Both the position numbers and the translations under genes were made by a program. A stretch of 64,000 nucleotides of DNA from Portulaca oleracea (lineage: Eukaryota > Streptophyta > Magnoliopsida > Caryophyllales > Portulacaceae): contig CM055876.1 of NCBI GenBank assembly GCA_029582165.1, positions 30,635,317 to 30,699,316 of the forward strand, in the 5' to 3' direction. This document shows positions 34,437 through 45,329 of this stretch, piece by piece. The first letter of the stretch is position 1; each line of letters begins with the position of its first letter. The notes beneath the pieces were generated by a model. The model searched no databases, had not been told where the DNA came from, and saw only the letters and a program-made list of their open reading frames with translations.

Positions 34437-35207
34437 ATGCTCAAACTTGGGAGAAACACCCTCCAATATATCTGCTCTTACCATGGTTTTAGATTTAGAT
34501 GCGTTTCTGGGTACACAACATCCTCCATCAATGCCGGAACCTCTGATTTTACGGTGGATTATTTGGTAAATTCGCTTGGCTTCTCCACACAAGAAGCCAT
34601 TGTTGCTTCTTACAAGGTTAATCCCTTCAAATCCCCTGAAAAGCCTAATTCTGTTGTCACTTTTCTCAAAACTAGTGGATTGAATGAAGCCCAGATCAGA
34701 AAAGTCGTCTTATCTATGCCCAGAATCCTATCTTCTGATGTCGACAAAACCCTAAATCCCAAATTCGAGGCATTTAAGGTCCTTGGTTTATCTGGGTCTG
34801 ATTTAGCCGAGGTTATCTCTGTACACCCTCACATCCTCTCAAGGGCCTTGGATAACCATATTTTGCCTACCCTTGATGTATTAAAATCAGTATTTGGGGA
34901 CAAATTTATTATGCTTGAAGCTTTGAAGAAACGCTCATGGGTGCTTAGTCCTGGTGCGCGTAGAAAACTCCCTCTAAATGTCGCCTTGTTGAAGAGCTAC
35001 GGGCTTTCTGTAGAGCAAATTAAGATATTGTTTCTTCGAAAAATGAGGTATCTTGTGATGGATCCAAAATGGTTGCAAAATGTGTTGATCAGGGTTGAAG
35101 AAAAGTTTGGAATCCCCCGCGATTCGCCAATGTTTCCTCATGGAATTTGTGCCTTGGGAAGTATGAGTGAGGAGAGCTTAGGGTCTGCTTCAAAGACTGC
35201 TGAATAA
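34437..35207 (+). CDS. mTERF-family protein, copy B, shortened by an internal deletion (256 aa)
   Basis: Nearly identical to copy C (47288-48430) from MLKLGRN through GSMSEESL. It then jumps straight to the last residues SASKTAE and a stop. About 375 bp of copy C, encoding the last three mTERF repeats, is absent, yet the frame is kept and the original C-terminus and 3' flank follow. The N-terminus looks like an organelle presequence. The start is chosen because the copy C sequence is conserved from this ATG onward and an in-frame stop precedes it here. Repeats left: LGFSTQEAIVASYKVNPFKS, SGLNEAQIRKVVLSMPRIL, LGLSGSDLAEVISVHPHIL, YGLSVEQIKILFLRK. Whether the short protein binds nucleic acid is doubtful; it may be a pseudogene with an open frame. 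Confidence 0.75.
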   Translation: MLKLGRNTLQYICSYHGFRFRCVSGYTTSSINAGTSDFTVDYLVNSLGFSTQEAIVASYKVNPFKSPEKPNSVVTFLKTSGLNEAQIRKVVLSMPRILSSDVDKTLNPKFEAFKVLGLSGSDLAEVISVHPHILSRALDNHILPTLDVLKSVFGDKFIMLEALKKRSWVLSPGARRKLPLNVALLKSYGLSVEQIKILFLRKMRYLVMDPKWLQNVLIRVEEKFGIPRDSPMFPHGICALGSMSEESLGSASKTAE

Positions 35208-36278
35208 GCAAACTAGTGATGTGATTTGCCTGCTCAAAGTATTTCATTTGACAACAATATTTGGTTACATGAGAAGCATGAATTCTGATTCAGGAAGTGC
35301 TGAAGAAACTACTGATGTGGTTCAGCTTCTCCAAGTCTTTCATTTTAATCTTGACAGTAATCACTCTGAAATGAATTGGGATTCTTTTGAACCTTATGAG
35401 TTGTAGGATCCCTGAAGAGATTTAATTGAGCTTGTGAAAGAAATTACGGTGGAGCTTTCAACGAATTCATCTTTCACAGTTTTGTTGGGAATGATCATTG
35501 TGCCTGTAGGCTGTTGTAGTGTAGTTGTAGGGATAACTTCCTAGGTAGCATGCTTTTAGAATTTATTGAACTCTTTTTGAGAAAGAAGGGGGGGGGGGTA
35601 TTTTTTTTGATTGATCATCATGAATATGAGCAAAGCATCATTAAGAAAGACAAAATCTGGACAGAAGAATTACAAGACTCACAAATTTGTTGCCAATATG
35701 GTGAAATAAGAATGTAAACTTTTGCCTACACTGATTCTTGATTTGTTCTGCATAATGTTTATGCAATTTTCTGTAACTTTGTGTTCAATATTGATGGTAA
35801 AATCAAGAGATATTTTCCATGATATTTGCCATCTAAATCTTCCATGATATTTTTTTAAAAGTGCTGTTTCCATCTTACCTTCCAATAACCAAACATAGCC
35901 TCATGTATACAGCATAAGCAAATGAACTAGCAGTATTCATAGCGAGAAGATCTCGCAATATGAAATTATAGACAGAAACATAAACAAACACGAGATTGAA
36001 CATCTCAAATGGAGAAGATAGCTCGATTGTTGGAAACATTTGATGGTGCAGAGTGCGGGATATCTGTGGTCTGATTACAGCTATAACTGTTGTGGAGTGT
36101 TCCATGCTCCCTGCATCAATTCAGAGCCAGCTTTCATTGTTGGTATGCAGAATAAATCACATTTATACCAGTATCGGCCGAAAATGCTTAGGAAGCATCC
36201 TGCCCCTATTGAATTGCTTAGCATCTTTAGAATGCTGATACTGGTTCACTGGTTCCTGACACCTGCAACTGCCTGGGC
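35208..36278. other. 3' flank of mTERF copy B, duplicated at 48431-49560
   Basis: The flank matches the copy C flank nearly base for base over long stretches. It includes a small repeat of the mTERF C-terminal coding end (35260-35300, TACATGAGAAGCATGA...), which keeps a short open frame to 35406 in both copies. A G-run lies at 35587-35599. No independent gene is supported. Confidence 0.55.
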
Positions 36279-36531
36279 TAGCATTGACAAAAATTTGGGT
36301 CTGGGCCGAATTCGGGTCGGTCAATATCACAATTCGGACGAGAAACTGATGCTCAGACGCCTTTTTTGCGGTCAGACTAGGTCAGTCAATTTGAACGGAT
36401 TCAAAATCGGCTTCGGACAATAGCAAAACCAAAACATTGTGTCTGAATATTCAGTCGATGTCAAAATTGAGGCAAAATATTTATGACCAAACCCGGTTTT
36501 ATCCGGGTGAGACAAAATTTTGCCAGCTCTA
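36279..36531. mobile_element. hAT-like non-autonomous element
   Basis: This 253-bp segment has ends TAGCATTGACAAAAATTT and the inverted TAGAGCTGGCAAAATTTT. It lies between GCCTGGGC (36271-36278) and GTCTGGGC (36532-36539), a 7 of 8 match. It is missing from the corresponding place in block C (near 49545), so it inserted after or independently of the duplication. Confidence 0.72.
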
Positions 36532-36591
36532 GTCTGGGCCATCAGCTAACTCTGGCACAAGCCAATATTTGTGTTAAGCCGAGTAGGTGTG

Positions 36592-37405
36592 AGAATGGCG
36601 GCAGAAGTAGCGTCCAACAGATGCTTATCAACTCCACAATCAACAATGGCATGGCTGATGACTTGAGCAATTCAGTTGGGTTCTCCAAAAAAATAAGCCA
36701 TTGTCACTTCCTCCAAGGTCAGTCCCGTCAAATCCCCTGAAATCCCTAATTTTGCTGTCAATTTGTTGAAAACTAGTTGGATTTAACCAAACCCAATTGA
36801 ACAATCATCTTTTCAGTACTCAAAACTTTTATGATGTCAACAAAACCCTAAAGCCGAAAGTGGAGGCTTTTCAGGACCCTTGGCCTATACTGGTGTCATT
36901 TCTCTTCATCCTGTATGTAGATTTTCTCCCTGCAAATGTTGCCTTATTGAAGAGCTATGGGCTTTCTGTTGATCAAAATATGCCTTGTGGGGGGGTATGG
37001 TAATCAGTGAAGATTGCTCAAAATCATAATTGAAAATATTTAGGATCTTTTGATGGAGTATGTCAGATATCTTAACCTTGGCTAGGCTAAATCGACGTGC
37101 TCCGTGATTGTCAGTCCAAACTAAGAAGCTGTTTGAGTTTTTTCATTAAAGATCGAAAGTTGTTGGGTATCTCTGAACTTATATGCATCTCTTGTTACTG
37201 TCAGCTTGCAGAGGAGAACAATTCCAAGAAATGCAGTTATTGAGGAGGTTCTTCATTCAATTGGGTTTTCGTCTTTTCGATCCCTATGGATACCCCTAAG
37301 ATTGCTAACTACTATTCCAGCATTCGAAGGTAATGATCCTCCTAACTTTAAATGTGAGAGCAGTCATTGTGGAATGAATGGAGATTCCATTCAAACATAT
37401 GAATA
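36592..37405 (+). pseudogene. mTERF relic in block B
   Basis: Homologous to the mTERF genes but broken in many places: the NSVGFSKK segment, PQIP/FCCQF, VNKTLKPKVEAFQDP and VALLKSYGLSVDQ remain in three frames with stops between. The middle repeats are deleted. It corresponds to the relic at 49596-50400 in block C and so predates the block duplication. Confidence 0.8.
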
Positions 37406-38335
37406 GTGAATAGTAGTAAGCAGGTTTTTCAGGTTGTGATGAAATAAACATGGAATTGTTGAGAAACCCAAAACCTTATGCTTGAGCAGCCGCCAGGTGG
37501 GTTGTTTCAGGTTCCATCTTCCACCAACATATCGACATGTTTCTATGTAACTTTTATATAACTTACTCAATGTTGTCTCGAATACGAAACTGACGTATAT
37601 TTATTTAGGCGGCCAACAGTACTCCTTTAGGTGACCTAGGACAGCTGTCGGGGTCATATATCGGATTCGGGTAAATATGGGTTAAATGTATTTCGAGTTA
37701 TGATAAATACGAACATTGTATTTCGCTTTCAGGTCAATCTAACAGTTTTGATTGCGACATTTTTCCATTTTTTCTTTTTAAAAAATGGTATCTAAAAACT
37801 AATTTTTATATGGTGTACATTATAAAATATAATTATCTTTTAGTAACGACATATTATTGTTACTATTTTACCTTACATTAGATAAATAAGAAATAAATGA
37901 ATTGTGTTTATAGTTTAATAGTCAAAAGTTCCGATAAAAAGTTACAAATTCTAATAAAGTTAAACTAAAAAAATTAATTTTTTGAGTTAAATGGGCAGAT
38001 CGGATTTGACCTGCTAATTTTAAATTCGGTATATTTCAGATTTAGTTGAAAAAATCATGTTCGAAACCGTAAAACTTCAAACAGGTTCGGATAAAGTTAT
38101 CACATTGGATAAGAAATTGTTGAGTCTACGGTTCCGCGCCTCCGCCTTAATAAGTCAATATTGTCTACATAGATGCAATTGTACTGATTCCGTCAAGCAA
38201 AAAATCAGACACAAGAAGTTAAGATTGTACCAGGTTATGTCGTGCAAAAGTTAAAAAATGCCAAAAACGTGGAGTAAATTTCCTAACCAACAATAATGGA
38301 ATTCAACTGTCTACTTCATTTTACAGCATCCAGTA
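37406..38335. other. spacer between mTERF relic and carbonic anhydrase
   Basis: The left part (to about 37660) matches 50490-50730 in block C. The rest (37660-38110) has repeated GGTTCGGAT/ATTTCGGGTT words like other small non-autonomous elements and is missing from block C. No gene is seen. Confidence 0.45.
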
Positions 38336-38336
38336 T

Positions 38337-38346
38337 ACTATAAAAC
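38337..38346 (+). promoter_or_regulatory. TATA box of the alpha carbonic anhydrase gene
   Basis: ACTATAAAAC lies about 70 bp before the ATG, a suitable place for the core promoter. Confidence 0.65.
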
Positions 38347-38412
38347 CCTACTAGATCTCATACCAAACTCATCAACCAAATCTTCAAAGAAAAAAAAAAA
38401 ATAATAATAAAA

Positions 38413-41400
38413 ATGAAGCCATTCTTAACAGCTAATATGTCTACTCTGCTACTTTATTTCTTCATTCTTGGGTCTCTTACGACATTCGTACCAGCTCAAG
38501 AATTAGGTAATCTCATTTCCTATCACCCTTTAATTATATGGCGCATTTATTTCGGTTTGAACAGGTTTTACAACAAGTATTCATTTGCGGTTGCTTCCTC
38601 TGTTCTATATTATTTATCGTATTTAAAAATTGTACAGTCAAATTTTAAAAAATTTGACCATAAATTTCTCAATATATACATTAGTTGAAAAATACTATCA
38701 TAAAAGTATAGTATTGCAATTGTTAATAACATATTATACAAAAAATTATCAATCAAAGAATAACATTGAAGACCGTAAAAATTAAAATTATGACAATTAA
38801 TATAGAACGAAGGAAGTACAAAATAAGCCTCAATGCAAATGGTCATGTTTGCCAAAAGTAAATCTAACTAGGACTCTGTTATTTAAAAGACAAATACTCC
38901 CCATTATTGAATTCAATCCAAACTTACCCTTTTTTATTCATATTTTTAATAATTATTATTTTTTAATTCACTTAAACTTATCAAATCTTATTTCACCCTG
39001 CATTATACCTTACCCCTATAAAGAACAAGTCGTACATCTTAATAACCTGCATAAGTGAGACTCTCATGACAGGTTGTTTTGTATCTGAGAGTTGGAGAGT
39101 GAGAATAAGAATGTAACAAGAGATAAATGAGTTTCTATAACTATCTTATGGTAATTGAGGACAACAGAAATGAGAACCAAATTCATTAATTCCACTTAGA
39201 GCTGGATAATACGTTAGGTCGAGTCGGGTTCATGTGCGTGTCAAACATAAATGGGTTCGAAATCCTCCGACCTGAACCTAACCCATTTATTAAACGGGTT
39301 GGAAATTGAAACCGTTTACCGTTTAAATTTTAAATGGGTTGACTTTATTTTGACCTCTTAACTCATTTAAGTAAATGTATTAGGATAAAGTTACCAATTT
39401 ACCCATTTAACCATTAACTCATTTATACAAAACAACTCATTGTGGAATCAAAATAATGACATGACCCATCTAACATGCCTAATTAAACGGGTTAAGTAAG
39501 TCAGGCCACCCACTGGGTACCCTATCTCAGAAAAAGCCAAATGGGTCCACCAGCTCATGGGGAGGGGGGAAATCAGGCATATACACGCCTTCTGCTGGCT
39601 TGCTGCTCCCAAGATTCGATCCCGGGACCTATAGATTGCCACAGTGCAACAAGTACCACTTGAGCTAAGAACTTATTAGTCCTGGCTTGATAATATGTTG
39701 TAACGGATTATCCTTTATAATAATGAGGTTTTCTAACTTAAGTGATTGGATTTTATGTAATTTAACCCTCCCCCTCAAATACTCGTAATTAATTACCCCT
39801 TCCCTGTCTTTTCTTTTTAAATTTGTTGCTCGCTCCACTCCTTCATCTTCTTCCTCAGTCACTCCTCTGCTTCACTACTGGAAGATTAAGGAGAACAAAG
39901 TTGAAAAGTTGTGTACATGGCGAGAGTCAAATTAAAAAATAAAAAATAAAATTGTCATGAGCAACTCCCGTGAAAGAATCTTCATTTTGCTTACTCTTGG
40001 ACCACCACCACCCTATTTCAAGCCACACTGAGATGAGTAAGAACATTACAATTGGGTTTAGGATTAAAAAGACTTCTCAGAAAACAAACTCACAGCAATA
40101 TTCGTTTCTTTGTTTTTAAGTTAGAATGTTTTTGAGCAAGTGTTAATTAGCTTTGATGAAGACGTACAGACGATGAGACTGGGTTCAACTACATCCCAGG
40201 GAGTGACAAGGGACCTGAAAACTGGGGATTTCTGCATGAGAATTGGAGGATATGCAACACTGGGACTAGGCAGTCTCCTCTCAATCTACCTTTAGGGACA
40301 CCAAGACCTGCCCCAATCGCACAACAAATCTTCACGTTTTATCAACCTGCCCAGGCCATACTCAAAAACCGAGGCCATGATATTGCTGTATGTTTTCTAA
40401 CTACTGATATGATGAATCTTGTATATCTAACTGTTATCAACATAAATGACCCTCCATCTTATCTTAATGTATGTTATGTTGATGTATATATATGCATATG
40501 TAGTTGGAGTGGCAGGGTGGAACCAGCAAAATTCAGATAAATGGCGTCGACTATTTCCTTAAAAATTGTCACTGGCACTCCCCTTCTGAGCATGTTTTCC
40601 TCGGCGTCAGGTCTCCACATTTACATTTTGCCTAAATTATTAATCAAATGTGTTTGCCGATTGTACCTACTTCTAATTAATTATCAATCTTTGACAAAAA
40701 ACAAAAAAAAAAACAAAAAACCCAGATATGCTTTGGAAATACACTTGGTTCATCAGAGTCTAGCGGGCAAGATTGCTGTGATTGGTGTTCTGTACAGATA
40801 TGGACGTCCTGATCCTTTCCTTTCACAGGTGATTGATCATTTACGATATATAGGGGATTAAAAAGTCGACCCATCACTAACCATCAGTAATCAATTATAA
40901 CAGTTGGAGCAAAAACTACGAGTACTTGCTAACAATACAAATCAAAGAGAGGTAAATGCGGGTATTGTCGATCCAAAGGCGATAAAGACAGTTGATTTTA
41001 ACAGCTACGTCAGATACAATGGCTCCCTGACAACCCCTCCTTGCACTGAAGGCGTGCTTTGGACCGTCATTGAAAGGGTAATCGCTTAACTCCGATCCGA
41101 TCCTCACTAGACCATTGTGTTATTGCAACTTTTGATCACATTTTTTACGCACCAATTACATTGCATATCTATATATTAGGGTTAATGGGTCATACTTGTC
41201 AGGGACAATACGCCAAATTCACTCTGTGTAAATACAGACTGCATATTTATATTGGGTTTTATTGCAAATTCACTCTGAGTCTAAATATGTATACAGTATA
41301 CTGGTTTCAAATTGTTGGTTTTTGTTGTTAACGTAGATTGCAAGTGTTTCAACTGAGCAAGTAGCATTGCTAAGACAGGCTGTTGATGATGTAAGTAACT

Positions 41401-41615
41401 CCCATCCATTAATGCCCGTATTATGTCATGATTTTAATTCCATGAAGTAATTAAAGGGAACCTGATGAATATTTGAGTTGGCATTATTTTAGGGCTTTGA
41501 AAACAACGCAAGACCTTTGCAGTGGCTTAATGGAAGAAGGCTGGAACTCTATTGCCAACCATCACTCAATGCAATCCCCTTAGCCCAATCATCCCAGCAT
41601 CTTTCGTCAATGTAG
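38413..41615 (+). CDS. alpha-type carbonic anhydrase, copy B, complete (7 exons, 290 aa)
   Basis: Hydrates CO2 to bicarbonate using zinc. Exons 38413-38506, 40170-40387, 40504-40610, 40726-40828, 40904-41077, 41337-41390 and 41493-41615 join in frame (873 nt), all with GT-AG ends. Exon 1 encodes a hydrophobic signal peptide (LLLYFFILGSLTTFVPAQ), so the protein enters the secretory route (apoplast or, for some relatives, plastid). Family landmarks: FNYIPGSDKGPENWG, RQSPLNL, CHWHSPSEH with two zinc histidines, EIHLVHQS with the third, VLYRYGRPDPFL, and SLTTPPCTEGVLWTV. All three zinc ligands are kept. Exon 2 uses the acceptor at gtacag, because the earlier ttaattag would bring in a stop. Intron 1 (1.66 kb) holds a MITE, a SINE and other repeats. 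Closest by memory to plant ACA7-like proteins. Confidence 0.92.
38594..38816. mobile_element. Stowaway-like MITE in intron 1 of carbonic anhydrase B
   Basis: Ends are CTTCCTCTGTTCTATATTA and the inverted CTTCCTTCGTTCTATATTA. It is the same insertion as 50851-51104 in block C, since the flanking ATTTGCGG is shared. It therefore entered the gene before the block was duplicated. Confidence 0.8.
39190..39480. repeat. 'gggttcg/aaacggg' repeat-rich segment
   Basis: The segment is full of AAATGGGTT, AACCCATTTA and GGGTTC words in both orientations, in the manner of small hAT-derived elements. Ends were not defined. It lies in intron 1 of the carbonic anhydrase gene. Confidence 0.35.
39490..39675 (-). 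mobile_element. tRNA-derived SINE in intron 1 of carbonic anhydrase B
   Basis: The minus strand begins near GTTCTTAGCTCAAGTGGTAC, which contains a Pol III A box (TAGCTCAAGTGG). It carries a B-box-like GGGATCGAATC about 45 bp downstream. The remaining 110 bp contains GCAGAAGGCGTGTATATGCC and CCCATGAGCTGGTGGACCC, a body style typical of plant SINEs. The 3' tail and target duplication are not clear. Confidence 0.65.
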
Positions 41616-41890
41616 TTTGGGCACCAGAAAACCACAATTCTGGTGCAAATTTGCTGTCCCAATAATGAAAATAAGCTTTGTAGGAATAATATATGCTCCA
41701 GGTCAAGCTCGTGCTATCAATCTATGTGATAATATAATTTGAAAAAGTGTAATATCTTACTGATACCAGAGTTGAAGGTTTATTGTTCCTAGTAAAAACT
41801 TTCTAAACTCCGCCCCCTGAATAATCACTAATTCCAAACTCAGCTCCTGCAATAACCTGGGCAGACGGCAAACACTAACACAAACAATTA

Positions 41891-42285
41891 GGCTGTGTTC
41901 GGCAGTAGCGTTTGGGGTAGCGTTTAGCGTTTTGACCAAGTCAAAACTTTAATTGCGTAAATATTAGTGTTCGGTAAGCTAGCGTTTTGAGGAGCATTTA
42001 GCGTTTTAAGGAGCGTTTTGTGAAACGCTAATAAAGTTAACATTTAGCGTTTGGGGTATAGCGTTTCATATTTTTCGGTCAAAAAATACCCTTTGAAAAT
42101 TTTATCTTTCCAAATTATTCATATCCTTTTATGTCAATTCACATTAATCTGTTAATTCAACCGCTAAATTTACCGAACACAATTTTCATTTGAACAGTCA
42201 TCATCTGCTATCCGCTACTTAAACCGCTATCCGCTACATAGACCTTTATCCGCTACCCAAAACACTAATTTTGCCGAACAGGACC
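41891..42285. mobile_element. PIF/Harbinger (Tourist-like) non-autonomous element
   Basis: This 395-bp element is flanked by TTA on both sides (41888-41890, 42286-42288). It starts GGCTGTGTTCGGCA and ends TGCCGAACAGGACC, an imperfect inverted pair. Internal words GCGTTTAGCGTTTTG and CCGCTATCCGCTAC recur. A fragment of the same family is nested near 31018-31130. Confidence 0.8.
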
Positions 42286-42313
42286 TTAGTCATATATATG
42301 AAGCTGAGTATGT

Positions 42314-42640
42314 GTGAGAATTCTCAAACTGAGCAAAAATAGAAATACCGTCCAACATATTATCCCAACTCTGGGCTTAGATAGGTTTTTGAATGTACAA
42401 CATCTGCAATCAACACTTGAACCTGAATCTCCAATGTCACGGTGCATTGATTACTTTATCAATTCTCTTCGGTTCTCCAAGAAATTAACAAGTCATTGCC
42501 TCTTCCTCCATGGTCATTCCCTTCAAATTCCCAGAAATCCTTAATCCTATAGTCAATTTGTTGAAAACTAGTAGATTTAATTAAGCCAAACCCAGATTAA
42601 AACAATCTTCTTTTGGTACCCACAATCCTATATTGTCTAA
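42314..42640 (+). pseudogene. mTERF N-terminal relic between blocks B and C
   Basis: Preserves an mTERF start region with LKLSKNRNTVQHI, YFINSLRFSKK, and the FK(F)P-N--SCYSQFVENQ region in shifted frames. Similarity is lost after about 42640. Sequence before it (near 41840-41880 and 42295) matches 49520-49600. It is the trace of a further mTERF copy. Confidence 0.7.
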
Positions 42641-43132
42641 CAATGACAGGGCCAGAATTCTTTATTATATTTGTGCAGCCATTTAATGATAAGGTTTTTG
42701 ATACAACAACAATAATAACAACCTCTAAGAAAAAATAAATTTAACGATGAGATGTTTTTATAATATCACACCAAATGACCAGCAGGTTCGACTTTGAAGA
42801 CTGCTCGGTAGTATATTGATATTATGCATCTACTCAAGGTGTACATGCATGAGTAATGCTTGCTGTGTACCTTTGCATTGGCTACTTCATTCAGCTTGGT
42901 TCTTGTAACAACTAACAAAGATTTCTAGAGATCCAGGCATGCATTAGCATCACAAATGAACTTGGAGAAAAACACAATGGAAGGGTTGTTGAACACAATA
43001 ATTTTTAACGTAGAAAAAACTCAAACTAGAAAAAAAAAATCACCAACGTTGCATTATTGAGGGTTACAATATATTCAAACTTTAGAGACTCGACCTAATT
43101 TTCCTTCCTAATAATATAAATAGTACGTGTTT
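42641..43132. other. AT-rich DNA with no gene recognised
   Basis: No open frame, repeat end or RNA gene is supported here. Confidence 0.4.
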
Positions 43133-43815
43133 CTAGGGGTGTTCATTGGGTCAAACCCAGACCAACCCGAACCAGACCGGACCGGACTGAAATAGAAAAA
43201 AGTTGGACCAAAGACCGGACCGAAAACAACCGGTCCCAACCCAGACCAACCCGATGTGCATTTGGACCGGATCAATCCAGACCGGTTTGGACCGATTGAG
43301 ATTTTTTTTAAAATTTTTCTGTTAAAATTTGTAAATAGACTAATTAAATAATTATGTATGTCTATTGTTAGAAAACACTTTTTTTTTAGTATTGTGTGTT
43401 ATTGTTTATGTTGGAAAATTTTAGAAAATAATGAATTATTAAAATTTAAAATATCATATAATAATATTAAAGTTTACTAAAACTTAAATCACTGTTTTCT
43501 ATTTACGTGAGTATGATACAAAATTAAGATACATAGGATCATTAGATTAGGAAATAGAATATTTCTTTTTAAGTTGTAATATATATTATGGGAATCACAT
43601 TCACTGTGAATATGTGATTATTGATTTTTCTAAAAAAAAATTTTATATTTTATAATAATTGGGTTTCCGGTCCGGGTCCGGGTTTTGACCGACCCGGACC
43701 GAAACCCGAAAACCAAAAATTGGACTGAAGACCGGACCGGTCACCATCCGGTCTGGGTTTGGTTCGGGTTTTTGGTCCGGTTTTTTTAGGTTAACCGGTC
43801 CGGACCGAAATTACT
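43133..43815. mobile_element. 'accggaccgg' repeat-rich non-autonomous element (hAT-like)
   Basis: Opens with TAGGGGTGTTCATTGGGTC and holds many ACCGGACCG and GGTCCGG words in both orientations at its two ends, with an AT-rich middle. In style it matches the element at 34007-34299. The right end and target duplication are unclear. Confidence 0.5.
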
Positions 43816-43979
43816 CTCTCTCCTCCATTCTCCCCCAAAAAGAATGTCATTGATGAGAGCCTAAGATCACCCCAAAGTGGGAGACTCTGTCATAATTTGT
43901 AGAACAATCCATACGGATGGTTTTACAGTTGCGGTCAGCCATAAATCATAATTGATAATTGAGATGAATGAGCTGAAAC

Positions 43980-44890
43980 ACCTGTAAACTCAAAGGGTGG
44001 AAAAGATTAGTTTTTGTCTAAGGTGGAGGAAAAATGCTTGTCAAGACAGTGTTTCGAGCTATCTCAACTTATGTAATGCAATGTTTCGAGATTCCTGTCT
44101 CTATTTGCAACAATTTGGATAGTCTATGTAAGAATTTCTAGTGGGGAGCTGATCAAGAGAAGAGGGGGATACCCTAGATTGTGTGGAATACTCTGGTTAG
44201 CCTAAGGTTAGGGCCGGTTTGGTTTCAGAAACTTCAAGGCCTTCAACAGAACCCTTCTCACTAAGCGAGCTTGGAGGCTAATCCGAGACCCGCGTTCCCT
44301 TGGCAGTGATGTGTGTTCAAGGCTCTGCATTTTGTGAATGGTGACTTTTGGAACGCCAAACTAGGTTTTCAACCCTCTTAGACATGAGGGAGTATCCTTG
44401 GTGTCCGCGAACTTCTTCAACAAGGGGTCATGTGGCGCATTGGAAATGGGAGGTTGGTGAAAATTTAGGGTGGCAAATGGATACTAGCCATACGGACGAT
44501 TTTGTCACCTCACGGGCTCATTTCATGGATGATTATGCCAAGGTCAAGGAACTAATTGACAAAGACAAGAATGTATGAAACGCGATATATTGAACCTATG
44601 TGTTGTACTAGTAAATGGTGTTTGATGGATAATTTTCTTGACGTTGCTACTGATAACGTCAAAACATCTCAGCAATGTTTAGTGGATTGTTGTTCGAAGA
44701 TACCCGAGTGCTTTCCAACAAAATATAGAAGGCAATAGAATACTCTAACCTCGCCCGTCAAAATATACCTTGGTGCAACGGATTGTTCAGTGAGATATTC
44801 ATGTGGAAGAGGGAATCAATCTAAGGGATTACCCATCAGTTGTGGTAATATTTCTGAACTAATTAAGGGTTTGTCCTAATACCCTTCATT
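43980..44890 (+). mobile_element. LINE (L1-like) 3' relic, block C
   Basis: Homologous to 32600-33650: the same ISTYVMQCFEIPVSICNNLDSLC, RNFKAFN, WNAKLGFQPS and VKELIDKDKN fragments, with its own set of frameshifts. It is followed by TGATGATGAT/AATAATAAT simple sequence (44905-44955). It marks the left side of the second block. Confidence 0.8.
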
Positions 44891-45329
44891 GTCAAGACGT
44901 CAAGATGATGATTGATGATGATGATAATAGTAGAAGTAGTAATAATATAATAATAAGAATATTGTTAATTTTTTTGTTTTATTTGTGCTGTTTGTCTTTT
45001 GGTTTGGTTGTGTGGCTTTTTTTTGGTTGTTGTCCATTAGCTGTACTTTCCACTGCATTTTTCGCAGTATCGTTGCTGTCTCTTTAGCCTCTTTTGACTT
45101 CCAATAATAATAATAAAAAAAGAATAGGAATGTCGTTTCTGATCATGTTACAAATTACAATCATCAACTACTCCAACCTTAATTCTACTATCAACTATCT
45201 ACTAATATGTAACAAGGCCTAAATCACTTAACTTTTTTGAAAAAAAAATTATTGCTAAATCACAATTTTTCTACTTGGAAAAGAAAAGTAAAAAGATTCT
45301 TCGGACCAAAAAATTGATGGGAGTGCCAC

